DNA of 12,286 bases from Candidatus Omnitrophota bacterium (GTDB taxonomy: Bacteria; Omnitrophota; Omnitrophia; Omnitrophales; Aquincolibacteriaceae), in the NCBI GenBank assembly GCA_023246985.1, contig JAHFHJ010000032.1, positions 1 to 12,286 of the forward strand. Direction: 5' to 3'. Shown in pieces: positions 1-6,805 of the stretch. A model generated the notes under the pieces. The model saw nothing but the letters and a program-made list of their open reading frames with translations. It made no database searches and had not been told where the DNA came from. Both the position numbers and the translations under genes were made by a program. Each line of letters starts with the position of its first letter. Position 1 is the stretch's first letter.

Positions 1-1
1 T

Positions 2-730
2 TTAAGTATTTTTTGGTTCGCGGTTATTCCGGGACGACTCCGGATCATTGATCGTTTTCCGGTCCCAGTTCCAGATCACTAGCTGATAAGGCCGGAATAA
101 ATAATGAAGAGGCGCCACTAAAATATGCATCAACCGGGTGAACGGCAAGATGCCAAGGATCAGAAAGGCTCCGATGACATGCCACTTCACAAGGACCGGC
201 ATGGCTTTGATTGCATCGGTATGCGGGTTGAATTTTACAAGCGACCATAAGTAAGGGGACAGATCCGAAGCGAACCATGAAGACCCCCAACGATACTCCA
301 GCGCGATCGTGCACCCCAAAACAACCTGAGCGAGGAGCAGGAGTTCAACCGTAACATCCATCCATGTGGTGATGACTCTCACGCGGGCATTCAATGTCCG
401 TCTGATAAGCAAAACAATACATCCGGTTAAAAGGCCGATTGCGAATATAAAACCTGTCATTTCAAGAATGATTAACCGGACCGGATGACTGTTCCAGGAT
501 AATAACGCATTGGGAAATAAAAAAGCGGCCAAGTGCAGGAGAAACACGACCCCCATCCCTGCATGAAACGGAACAGAGCCCCAGAAAAGCCCTTCGCTCT
601 CAAAGAATTGCGACGACAAAGAGGATATTTTGAAGGGCACAGTTCGGTACTGGTAGAACGTTCCCGTCAAAAAAACAACCGCCGCGACGTACGGTAATGC
701 GATAAAAAAGAAATCGTCGAAAGTATTCAT
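2..730 (-). CDS. narI: Respiratory nitrate reductase gamma subunit (diheme cytochrome b)
   Basis: This is the membrane subunit of NarGHI. It oxidises quinol and passes electrons through two b-type haems to NarH. The 242-residue protein is slightly longer than the E. coli protein (about 225) and has about five hydrophobic segments (roughly residues 8-25, 54-73, 86-109, 125-144 and 183-205). The four haem-ligand histidines expected for the family are visible: H56 and H66, spaced ten apart as in E. coli (H56/H66), and H184 and H202 in the last helix. The C-terminal tail after residue 220 is polar and should be cytoplasmic. The ATG at 730 follows an AAGAGG ribosome binding site with a 7-base spacer. 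The gene lies 22 bases after narJ and is the last visible gene of the operon. It is complete, with TAA at 4-2. The family call is very secure from the histidine pattern and from its position after narJ. Confidence 0.96.
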   Translation of the reverse strand: MNTFDDFFFIALPYVAAVVFLTGTFYQYRTVPFKISSLSSQFFESEGLFWGSVPFHAGMGVVFLLHLAAFLFPNALLSWNSHPVRLIILEMTGFIFAIGLLTGCIVLLIRRTLNARVRVITTWMDVTVELLLLAQVVLGCTIALEYRWGSSWFASDLSPYLWSLVKFNPHTDAIKAMPVLVKWHVIGAFLILGILPFTRLMHILVAPLHYLFRPYQLVIWNWDRKTINDPESSRNNREPKNT

Positions 731-752
731 CGCAAGGCCTCTTCAAATAACG

Positions 753-1424
753 TCATGGGTCCGCAACCTCTTCAACGGACATCTCGGCGTTCAGAGATCC
801 GAGAAAATCGTTCCGCGTAAACTTATCCGGCGTTTCTTCGTGGATCTGAAAATCCTGTCGGAGCACTGAAAAAAGAGCATTCAAAGCGTGCCGGTAGACC
901 GCCGCGTGATCCGGCGACGTCTCAAGGAGCGTCTTATAATGCTTTCGATATAATTTATCTTTCTTCGCCATCCGTTCCGGACCGAATTCATCGATCATTT
1001 TTCCGAGCGCGGGAGCAAGGATCTCCCGGACCAAATCTTGGACGAAGTCCGCATCTTCTGATTTTGAGAGCAAGCGCAAAAGATTCGGCAGATGATCCGC
1101 GAGTTCCGTTCCGCAGTCATGGTGAGCCGTCTTATGCTCGCGGGTCAGACGGGACAAGAGTTCCCCGCGTTTATAGTGATCCCCGAAAAGCACATATCCC
1201 GCATCCAGCGTGGTAATGGCCTGGACATCAAAAGATCTTGTATAAACTTCCTGCAGGTGATCAAGATCACTGCGCAGCAACTGATCACGGAATATTCGGA
1301 CCTCCGCCGCCGCGGAGGGATAGGGCCCTTTCAGGAAGGACACTAAGCTCGGAATTTTCGTAAAAAACGAGGGATCGGGATAATCGAATAAATCCGCGAG
1401 AAGACGGTAATGTTTTAAATCCAT
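753..1424 (-). CDS. narJ: Nitrate reductase molybdenum cofactor assembly chaperone NarJ
   Basis: NarJ is a cytoplasmic chaperone of the TorD/DmsD/NarJ family. It binds apo-NarG, allows insertion of the molybdenum cofactor and the FS0 cluster, and is not part of the final enzyme. The 223-residue protein is all helical in character, with no membrane segment or signal. It is close to the usual family length (about 230). Family-like segments are the LQEVYTRSFDV stretch (about residues 58-68), GELLSRL (about 87-93) and ELADHLPNLLRLL (about 107-119). The ATG at 1424 lies 3 bases after the narH stop. A GAGAGG ribosome binding site 10 bases upstream sits inside the end of narH, so the two are probably translationally coupled. 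The position between narH and narI is the classical narGHJI order, which strengthens the call. The tail after residue 190 is acidic and probably variable. Confidence 0.94.
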   Translation of the reverse strand: MDLKHYRLLADLFDYPDPSFFTKIPSLVSFLKGPYPSAAAEVRIFRDQLLRSDLDHLQEVYTRSFDVQAITTLDAGYVLFGDHYKRGELLSRLTREHKTAHHDCGTELADHLPNLLRLLSKSEDADFVQDLVREILAPALGKMIDEFGPERMAKKDKLYRKHYKTLLETSPDHAAVYRHALNALFSVLRQDFQIHEETPDKFTRNDFLGSLNAEMSVEEVADP

Positions 1425-1427
1425 AAC

Positions 1428-2981
1428 TTAAAGGCCTCTCTGGGGAGATTGCGTATGTCCAAAACCCGCCTTCCCCTTAATATCGTCCGTAAATTCGAGC
1501 ATCTCAAGCGCTTGTTCCCGATGCGCCGCCGGAATCACAAACCGATCGTCGAATTTTGCCAGGGACGTCAGATAATAAATCGCGTCCGCATCTTGCGGAG
1601 TGAGCCCTGTCTTGCTTAGGGCGTCGGCCGCCTTTTTCTCCGAGACATCGCCCACCGTGACATGCCGGCGATGCATGCGAACCGCCATTAACTTTTTAAG
1701 TCGTATCTTCACTTGCGCCTCATCCCCCGCGCTGAAAAGACTGGCTAAGTATTTGAGTGGAAATCGCGCTTCATCAAGAGTTCCCCAAATATCATCGATA
1801 CTTGTATCGTACAGCCACTTGTCATCCCACACTTTTGAAATCGGGTGCAATTTTTTTTTCTGTCTCTCATCCCTGGATTGAACCACGGAAGCCATCACCG
1901 GCAACAAAGGCGGCACATAAAAAAGCATCGGCAGTGTCCGGTATTCCGGATGCAGGGGGAGTGCCAAGCCCCATGTCTTGACAAATTTATAAGCCGGGGA
2001 ATTCTGGGCCGCCTTAAGGGTGGAATCGGCGATTCCGTTGGACTTGGCCGCGCGAATGATTTCCGGGGAATGGGGATCGACTAAAGCCCCCAGATGAGCC
2101 TCGACCAGTGCATGTTCGGGACACGAAGCCGTTTCAAGAATTTTATCCGCGTCATATAAAACAACCCCGAGATAACGGATCCTTCCCACGCAAGAATGCA
2201 TGCAGGCGGGCGCGAGGCCTGCTTCAATACGCGGGTAACAAAGAATGCACTTTTCTGATTTTCCGGCGTTCCAGTTGTAATAGGATTTCTTATACGGACA
2301 CGCTGTCACGCACATGCGCCAGGCGCGGCAAACATCCTGATTGATAAGGACCATGCCGTCTTCGCCCCTCTTATAAATGGCCCCCGAAGGGCACGAGGCG
2401 ACACATGCCGGATTTAAACAATGATTGCAAATGCGGGGCAGGTAAAAGAGCGCCATTTTTTCAAGCTGGAACATCGCTTCAGCTTCCGCGGAGGTAAGAC
2501 TTTTCAGGTTGGGATCCTGACGCGCAAAATCCGGGGTTCCGCTTAGATCGTCATCCCAATTGGGGCCCATTTTAATATCGATGGGTTTTCCCGTGATCAA
2601 GGATACGGGTCTTGCCGTAGGCGGCATCCCGCCTGCCGGGGATTCGATCAGATCTAAATACTTATAGGTGAAAGGTTCGTAATAATCATCGATCGTGGGC
2701 ATGTGCGGATTATGGAAAATGTTCAGCAACCCTTTTTGTTTTCCGGCGCCTTTAAGCTCTATCCCGTCCTGCTTTTTTTTCCGCCATCCCCCCTTGTAAA
2801 TTGCCTGGTCTTCCCATTTGCTCGGGTACCCCGTTCCGGGCTTTGTCTCCACGTTATTCCACCACATGTATTCGGCGCCCTTACGGTCCGTCCATATGTT
2901 CTTGCAGGCGATCGAGCAGGTGTGACAGCCGATACATTTATCCAGGTGGAACACCATCGATATTTGCGATCGAATATCCAT
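1428..2981 (-). CDS. narH: Respiratory nitrate reductase beta subunit (four Fe-S clusters)
   Basis: NarH is the electron-transfer subunit that carries electrons from the NarI haems to NarG through three [4Fe-4S] clusters and one [3Fe-4S] cluster. With the chosen start it has 517 residues, the normal family size. All four cysteine groups are present: CIGCHTCSIACKN at C16/C19/C22/C26, exactly the E. coli spacing; CNHCLNPACVASCP; CRAWRMCVTACPYKK, where tryptophan replaces one cysteine as expected for the [3Fe-4S] cluster; and CILCYPRIEAGLAPACMHSC. The protein starts MDIRSQISMVFHLDK, which aligns with the E. coli N-terminus. The ATG at 2981 has an AGAAGGA site 8 bases upstream. The reading frame stays open upstream to a TTG at 3104, but that extra stretch is translated repeat DNA and is not protein. 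A run of nine A in the coding strand (1851-1859 on the plus strand) encodes three lysines. There is no signal peptide, so the protein is cytoplasmic. Confidence 0.96.
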   Translation of the reverse strand: MDIRSQISMVFHLDKCIGCHTCSIACKNIWTDRKGAEYMWWNNVETKPGTGYPSKWEDQAIYKGGWRKKKQDGIELKGAGKQKGLLNIFHNPHMPTIDDYYEPFTYKYLDLIESPAGGMPPTARPVSLITGKPIDIKMGPNWDDDLSGTPDFARQDPNLKSLTSAEAEAMFQLEKMALFYLPRICNHCLNPACVASCPSGAIYKRGEDGMVLINQDVCRAWRMCVTACPYKKSYYNWNAGKSEKCILCYPRIEAGLAPACMHSCVGRIRYLGVVLYDADKILETASCPEHALVEAHLGALVDPHSPEIIRAAKSNGIADSTLKAAQNSPAYKFVKTWGLALPLHPEYRTLPMLFYVPPLLPVMASVVQSRDERQKKKLHPISKVWDDKWLYDTSIDDIWGTLDEARFPLKYLASLFSAGDEAQVKIRLKKLMAVRMHRRHVTVGDVSEKKAADALSKTGLTPQDADAIYYLTSLAKFDDRFVIPAAHREQALEMLEFTDDIKGKAGFGHTQSPQRGL

Positions 2982-2989
2982 TGATTCGT

Positions 2990-2996
2990 TCCTTCT
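2990..2996 (-). promoter_or_regulatory. Ribosome binding site that fixes the narH start
   Basis: The coding strand reads AGAAGGA here, followed by 8 bases and then the ATG at 2981. This is the best Shine-Dalgarno match in the narG-narH gap, and it lies outside the repeat units. It supports starting narH at MDIRSQ and not at the TTG at 3104 within the repeat. Confidence 0.75.
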
Positions 2997-3009
2997 CCCG
3001 TTGAGAAAG

Positions 3010-3178
3010 CTACCCCCAACTTTGAATTTTTTTACATAAACGGTAGTTGGGGTTGCCCCAATTTCAACTTCGTTAAAATGGATAGGTATTGGGACTACCC
3101 CCAACTTTGAATTTTTTTACATAAAAGTAGTTGGGGTTGCCCCAATTTCAACTTCGTTAAAATTGATAGGTATTGGGA
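3010..3178 (-). repeat. Tandem 85-base hairpin repeat between narG and narH (two copies)
   Basis: Two head-to-tail copies run from 3010 to 3094 (85 bases) and from 3095 to 3178 (84 bases), with no spacer between them. They differ only by a one-base indel with a neighbouring substitution (plus-strand cataaacggtag versus cataaaagtag) and one G/T change (aaatggatagg versus aaattgatagg). On the coding strand each copy starts TAGTCCCAATACC and ends AAAGTTGGGGG, and each is followed by another TAG. Within a copy, TTGGGG-CAA-CCCCAA forms a perfect 6-bp hairpin (plus strand 3047-3061 and 3131-3145). The same CCCCAACT arm can instead pair over 8 bp with AGTTGGGG farther downstream (plus strand 3014-3021 with 3045-3052 in the first copy). 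The ends CCCAA and TTGGG are short imperfect inverted repeats. No known insertion sequence or transposase is visible. The array could be a small non-autonomous mobile element, a dispersed intergenic repeat, or an mRNA processing/stability element. Confidence 0.9.
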
Positions 3179-6100
3179 CTAAAAAACGACTTTATCCATT
3201 TTGGTGATGATCACGTGCGTATCCCGGTTCACGGCCGTAGGCCCCCAATAGTTAAAGTGATACGTGAATTGGCCATAGCCTCCCGCCAGCAAGTTGGACT
3301 TGAGATGAACGCGCGTAAAACTATTAAGCCCCCCGCCTCTTCGACCTTTTCGAACTTCTGATTTTGGGATCCCGATCGTACGCTCGGTCGCGTGATACAC
3401 GATACAAACCCCTTTGGGAATTCTGGAACTGATCACGGCTCGGGTACTGAAAACTCCATGGTCGTTATGCACTTCCACCCAGTCATTGTCTTTGATGTTC
3501 ATGGCCTCGGCGTCCGCCTCACTCAACCAGCAGGGTTCGCACCCTCGGGAAAGCGTAAGCATTCTTAAATTGTCCGCGTAAGTCGAATGAATATGCCATT
3601 TTCCGTGCGGGGTTAAAACATTTAATATCCGCGCCCGTCCTTGTTTGATGGTTTCCCTTAAGTCCCCGTACGCTTCCGGTTTCGGAGAAGGCTTGTAGGT
3701 GGGCAAATGCTCTCCATACGCGATGTACATTTCATGATCCAGATAGAAATGCTGCCGTCCCGTGAGCGTACGCCAAGGAACCAGTCGCTCCACGTTGTAA
3801 GTATAAGCCGCATAAGCCCTGCCGTTATTCATCAGACCTGACCAGAGAGGAGAGGTGTTATACCTTCGAGGTTGCGCTTGAATATCCGAATAATCAATAC
3901 GAACATCTCTGCTTCCTTCGGCAATATCCGCGAGAGAAAGTCCCGTCTTCTTTTCGGCAGTTTCATAAGCGCGGACGGTGAGCTCGCCATGGGTCAATGA
4001 CGAAAGCTTCATCACGGCATTGGCCGCCGAGATATCTTCCTTGAGGGATGGATAAATTTTCCCATTGAAGGTTTCCACGGGAAAATCATTAGATCCGATC
4101 ATCTCGTCATAAACATCCGCGCACCTATAGTGATTCCCGTGGGCACCCAGTCCGTTCTTCTTAACATTCTCACCCAAGGTAATAAACTTGTCGTAGAGCT
4201 TGGGATAGTCACGATCCACAATGGCGATGTTGTGCATGGTCTTACCGGGGATCGCCTCACACTCCCCCAGATACCAATCTTTGATCGTGGGCTGCGTGAT
4301 TTCCCCCGCCGTATCATGAGCGATCGGAACCGTCACGATATCTTTTTGCGGCTCAGGTAAATATTCCTTGGCAAGCTCGCTTGTCTTTTGAGCTAAGCGT
4401 TTAAATATCTCCCAATCTGTTTTGGATTCCCAAACCGGAGCGATCGCGGGGGAAAGAGGATGAATAAAGGAGTGCATGTCCGTTGAATTCAGATCGGCTT
4501 TTTCATACCATGAGGCGGCCGGCAAAACGATATCCGAATAAAGCGCCGAAGAGTCCATCCGGAAGTTCAGATCCACCACCAGATCCATTTTTCCAGTAGG
4601 AGCGACCTCATGCCACCGGACCTCTTGGGTCCGCTGCTCTGAATCCTCGGTGATTACGGCATGGTCCGTTCCCAGATAGTGTTTCAGACAATACTCCATG
4701 CCTTTCATACTCCCGACAATGGCATTGCCGCGCCAGATATACCAAACCCGCGGAAAATTTTCTTCAGCTTCCGGATCGCTGATCGAATATTCCAATTGCT
4801 TCGACTTCAGTTGCTCCAGCACATATTTTTTGATCTCGTCATCGTTTTTTGCGCCGCGGGCTATTGCTTCCTTGCTTAGTTCAAACGTATTTTGCTTAAA
4901 CTGCGGGAAAAAAGGCATCCACCCCATTCGCACGGCTTTGAAAATATGGTCGGCCATATGCCCCTTCGTCATTTTATTATCAGGGACCGTGTTGTAATCC
5001 TTGAAATGACCGTCGACTCGATACTGGCTGGTGTTGATGTAATGCCATATGGGCGTTTGTTGCAAACGTACTGCGCCTTGCCAATCCCTGCCAAATGCGA
5101 TGGTTCCCCAGGAATCCATGGGCGCGAGCTTTTCTTGTCCTACATAATGATTCATGCCTCCGCCATTTTTGCCGACGCATCCCGAGAGCATGAGCGCCAT
5201 GATGGCCGCCCGGTAAATCAGGTTATTGTGATACCAATGGTTAACACCGGCGCCGGAGATGATCATGCATTTGCCTTGGGTTTTACTGGCTGTTTCTGCC
5301 CATTCTCGGGCAAACTGAAAAACCGTCTTTCGGTCAATCCCCGTGAAGACTTCCTGCCATGCCGGCGTATAAGCGGCGTCTTGATCGTCATAATTTGCCG
5401 GGTAATCGCCCGTCAACCCCCGCGACACTCCGTATTGGGCCATCACAAGATCGTAGACTGTCGCCACCGGGACTTTTCCGCTCGCGGTTTTGACATATTT
5501 GACAGGCACGCCTCTCAAAACTTTTTTATCCAGTCCGAACTCCGTGAATTCAACCTGAAGCACGTCATCATAATCGCCTAAGAATGTTAACATCGGGTTG
5601 TAGGGCTTATCGCCTTCGGCACTCTCAAGCTTCAGATTCCACTTGCCCTGGGTCTCATCCCAACGATGCCCCATGCTTCCTTTGGGAATCACGAATGCCT
5701 TGCTGGCTTCATCGATATTCAGGAATTTCCAGTCTCCATTCGACACATGCGCATACTGCTCCAGTTCGTTCGCGCGCATCAGCCGGCCGGGCCTTAATAT
5801 CCTGCCGTCCGTGTCGAGTTTTACAAGATAAGGACTGTCGGTATATTGTTTGACATAGTTAAGAAAATAGTCGTTCTTTTTCTCATGATGAAATTCCTTG
5901 AGGATTACGTGCGTGACGGCCATCCAAAAAGCCCCGTCACTTCCCGCATGAAGCGGAATCCACTGGTCCGCATACTTACTGACTTGGCTGAAATCTGGCG
6001 AAAAAACAACGGTCTTGGTCCCATTATGCCGGGACTCGGCAAAAAAATGGCAGTCCGGCGTGCGCGTCATATTCAGATTGGCGCCCATATCCGCGATCAT

Positions 6101-6793
6101 CTTGGCGTTATACCAATCCGCGCTTTCGCAAACATCGGTTTGCTCGCCCCAGATTTCAGGAAACGCGTTCGGCAGATCACAATACCAATCATAAAAACTT
6201 AAATTGACTCCGCCAAAAAGCTGCAAAAATCTGGAACCGGCCGCGTAGCTCATCATAGACATCGCCGGAATGGGAGAGAATCCCACGACGCGATCCGGCC
6301 CGTGTTTCTTTGCGGTATAGAGATTCGCCACGGCCATGATCTCAAGCGCTTCTTCCCAGCTGATGCGCCTGAATCCGCCTTTCCCGCGGGCTTTTTGATA
6401 ACTTTCCCGGATTTTTTTATCCTTTTGGATATTGTTCCAGGCTTTCAAGGGATCTTTCGTTCTTTTCTTTTCTTCCCGATAGGCGTCTATCAGCGCACCG
6501 CGGATGAGCGGATACTTTATCCGGAGCGGACTGTATAAATACCATGAGAAAGAAATCCCTCGTTGACAGCCTCGGGGTTCATACGGAGGTAATTTGTCTT
6601 CCAGGGACGGGTAATCCAGCTGCTGAGTTTCCCACACGACAATTCCCTCTTTCACGTGGATTTTCCAGGAGCATCCGCCCGTGCAATTCACCCCGTGAGT
6701 GCTCCGGACAATGGTGTCGTGCTGAAATCTGTTACGGTAGAAGTCTTCCCACTTTCGGGTTTGCGGAGCAATGATGTCTCTGATCCAGCTCAT
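3179..6793 (-). CDS. narG: Respiratory nitrate reductase alpha subunit (Mo-bisMGD catalytic subunit)
   Basis: This is the catalytic subunit, which reduces nitrate to nitrite at a molybdenum bis-MGD centre. It has 1204 residues, against 1247 in E. coli. The FS0 cluster motif is H33-x3-C37-x3-C41-x34-C76, matching the E. coli spacing and its unusual histidine ligand. The Mo-binding aspartate corresponds to D206 in SFYDWYCDLP (E. coli Asp222). WGEQTDV, SADWYN and TRTPD follow, as in NarG. Later family landmarks are SDIVLPAASWYEK, DMHSFIHPLSPA, IQAQPRR, PWRTLTGRQ, IHSTYADNLRMLTLSRG and a C-terminal GGYGQFTYHFNYWG. The N-terminus is about 17 residues shorter than in E. coli and has no twin-arginine motif, so the protein should stay in the cytoplasm. 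The ATG at 6793 lies 12 bases after the cytochrome c stop and has only a weak AAAGAA site. The TAG stop is the first three bases of the downstream repeat pattern. A cytoplasm-facing nitrite oxidoreductase (NxrA of the Nitrobacter type) is the main alternative. Confidence 0.95.
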   Translation of the reverse strand: MSWIRDIIAPQTRKWEDFYRNRFQHDTIVRSTHGVNCTGGCSWKIHVKEGIVVWETQQLDYPSLEDKLPPYEPRGCQRGISFSWYLYSPLRIKYPLIRGALIDAYREEKKRTKDPLKAWNNIQKDKKIRESYQKARGKGGFRRISWEEALEIMAVANLYTAKKHGPDRVVGFSPIPAMSMMSYAAGSRFLQLFGGVNLSFYDWYCDLPNAFPEIWGEQTDVCESADWYNAKMIADMGANLNMTRTPDCHFFAESRHNGTKTVVFSPDFSQVSKYADQWIPLHAGSDGAFWMAVTHVILKEFHHEKKNDYFLNYVKQYTDSPYLVKLDTDGRILRPGRLMRANELEQYAHVSNGDWKFLNIDEASKAFVIPKGSMGHRWDETQGKWNLKLESAEGDKPYNPMLTFLGDYDDVLQVEFTEFGLDKKVLRGVPVKYVKTASGKVPVATVYDLVMAQYGVSRGLTGDYPANYDDQDAAYTPAWQEVFTGIDRKTVFQFAREWAETASKTQGKCMIISGAGVNHWYHNNLIYRAAIMALMLSGCVGKNGGGMNHYVGQEKLAPMDSWGTIAFGRDWQGAVRLQQTPIWHYINTSQYRVDGHFKDYNTVPDNKMTKGHMADHIFKAVRMGWMPFFPQFKQNTFELSKEAIARGAKNDDEIKKYVLEQLKSKQLEYSISDPEAEENFPRVWYIWRGNAIVGSMKGMEYCLKHYLGTDHAVITEDSEQRTQEVRWHEVAPTGKMDLVVDLNFRMDSSALYSDIVLPAASWYEKADLNSTDMHSFIHPLSPAIAPVWESKTDWEIFKRLAQKTSELAKEYLPEPQKDIVTVPIAHDTAGEITQPTIKDWYLGECEAIPGKTMHNIAIVDRDYPKLYDKFITLGENVKKNGLGAHGNHYRCADVYDEMIGSNDFPVETFNGKIYPSLKEDISAANAVMKLSSLTHGELTVRAYETAEKKTGLSLADIAEGSRDVRIDYSDIQAQPRRYNTSPLWSGLMNNGRAYAAYTYNVERLVPWRTLTGRQHFYLDHEMYIAYGEHLPTYKPSPKPEAYGDLRETIKQGRARILNVLTPHGKWHIHSTYADNLRMLTLSRGCEPCWLSEADAEAMNIKDNDWVEVHNDHGVFSTRAVISSRIPKGVCIVYHATERTIGIPKSEVRKGRRGGGLNSFTRVHLKSNLLAGGYGQFTYHFNYWGPTAVNRDTHVIITKMDKVVF

Positions 6794-6805
6794 AGAGTTC
6801 TTTGA

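Larger units (their letters stand above)
2982..3178 (-). other. narG-narH intergenic region
   Basis: This 197-base gap is the only long one in the operon. It consists of the two repeat copies (169 bases) plus 28 bases next to narH that hold the ribosome binding site. Without the repeats, the narG TAG would be followed by a 28-base spacer and the narH ATG, much like the other gaps of 3 to 22 bases. I see no rho-independent terminator with a following U-run and no clear sigma-70 promoter here, though competing GC-rich hairpins could affect narH translation or mRNA decay. Confidence 0.7.

Noticed and set aside
2982..3104. A 41-residue N-terminal extension of NarH starting at a TTG at 3104
   Set aside because: The extension is mostly translated repeat DNA, the start is TTG, and the ATG at 2981 has a good ribosome binding site and aligns with the known NarH N-terminus.
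3010..3178. A short CRISPR array or riboswitch
   Set aside because: The two copies abut without spacers, so it is not CRISPR. It lies between two structural genes and repeats itself almost exactly, and I recognise no known riboswitch core.
3010..3178. A rho-independent terminator between narG and narH
   Set aside because: The hairpins are not followed on the coding strand by a U-run, and narH, narJ and narI depend on transcription through this gap unless a promoter exists that I cannot see.
4892..5581. A 229-residue open frame on the plus strand
   Set aside because: It lies wholly antisense to narG, which is strongly conserved, and its translation shows no recognisable family or low-complexity protein signature.
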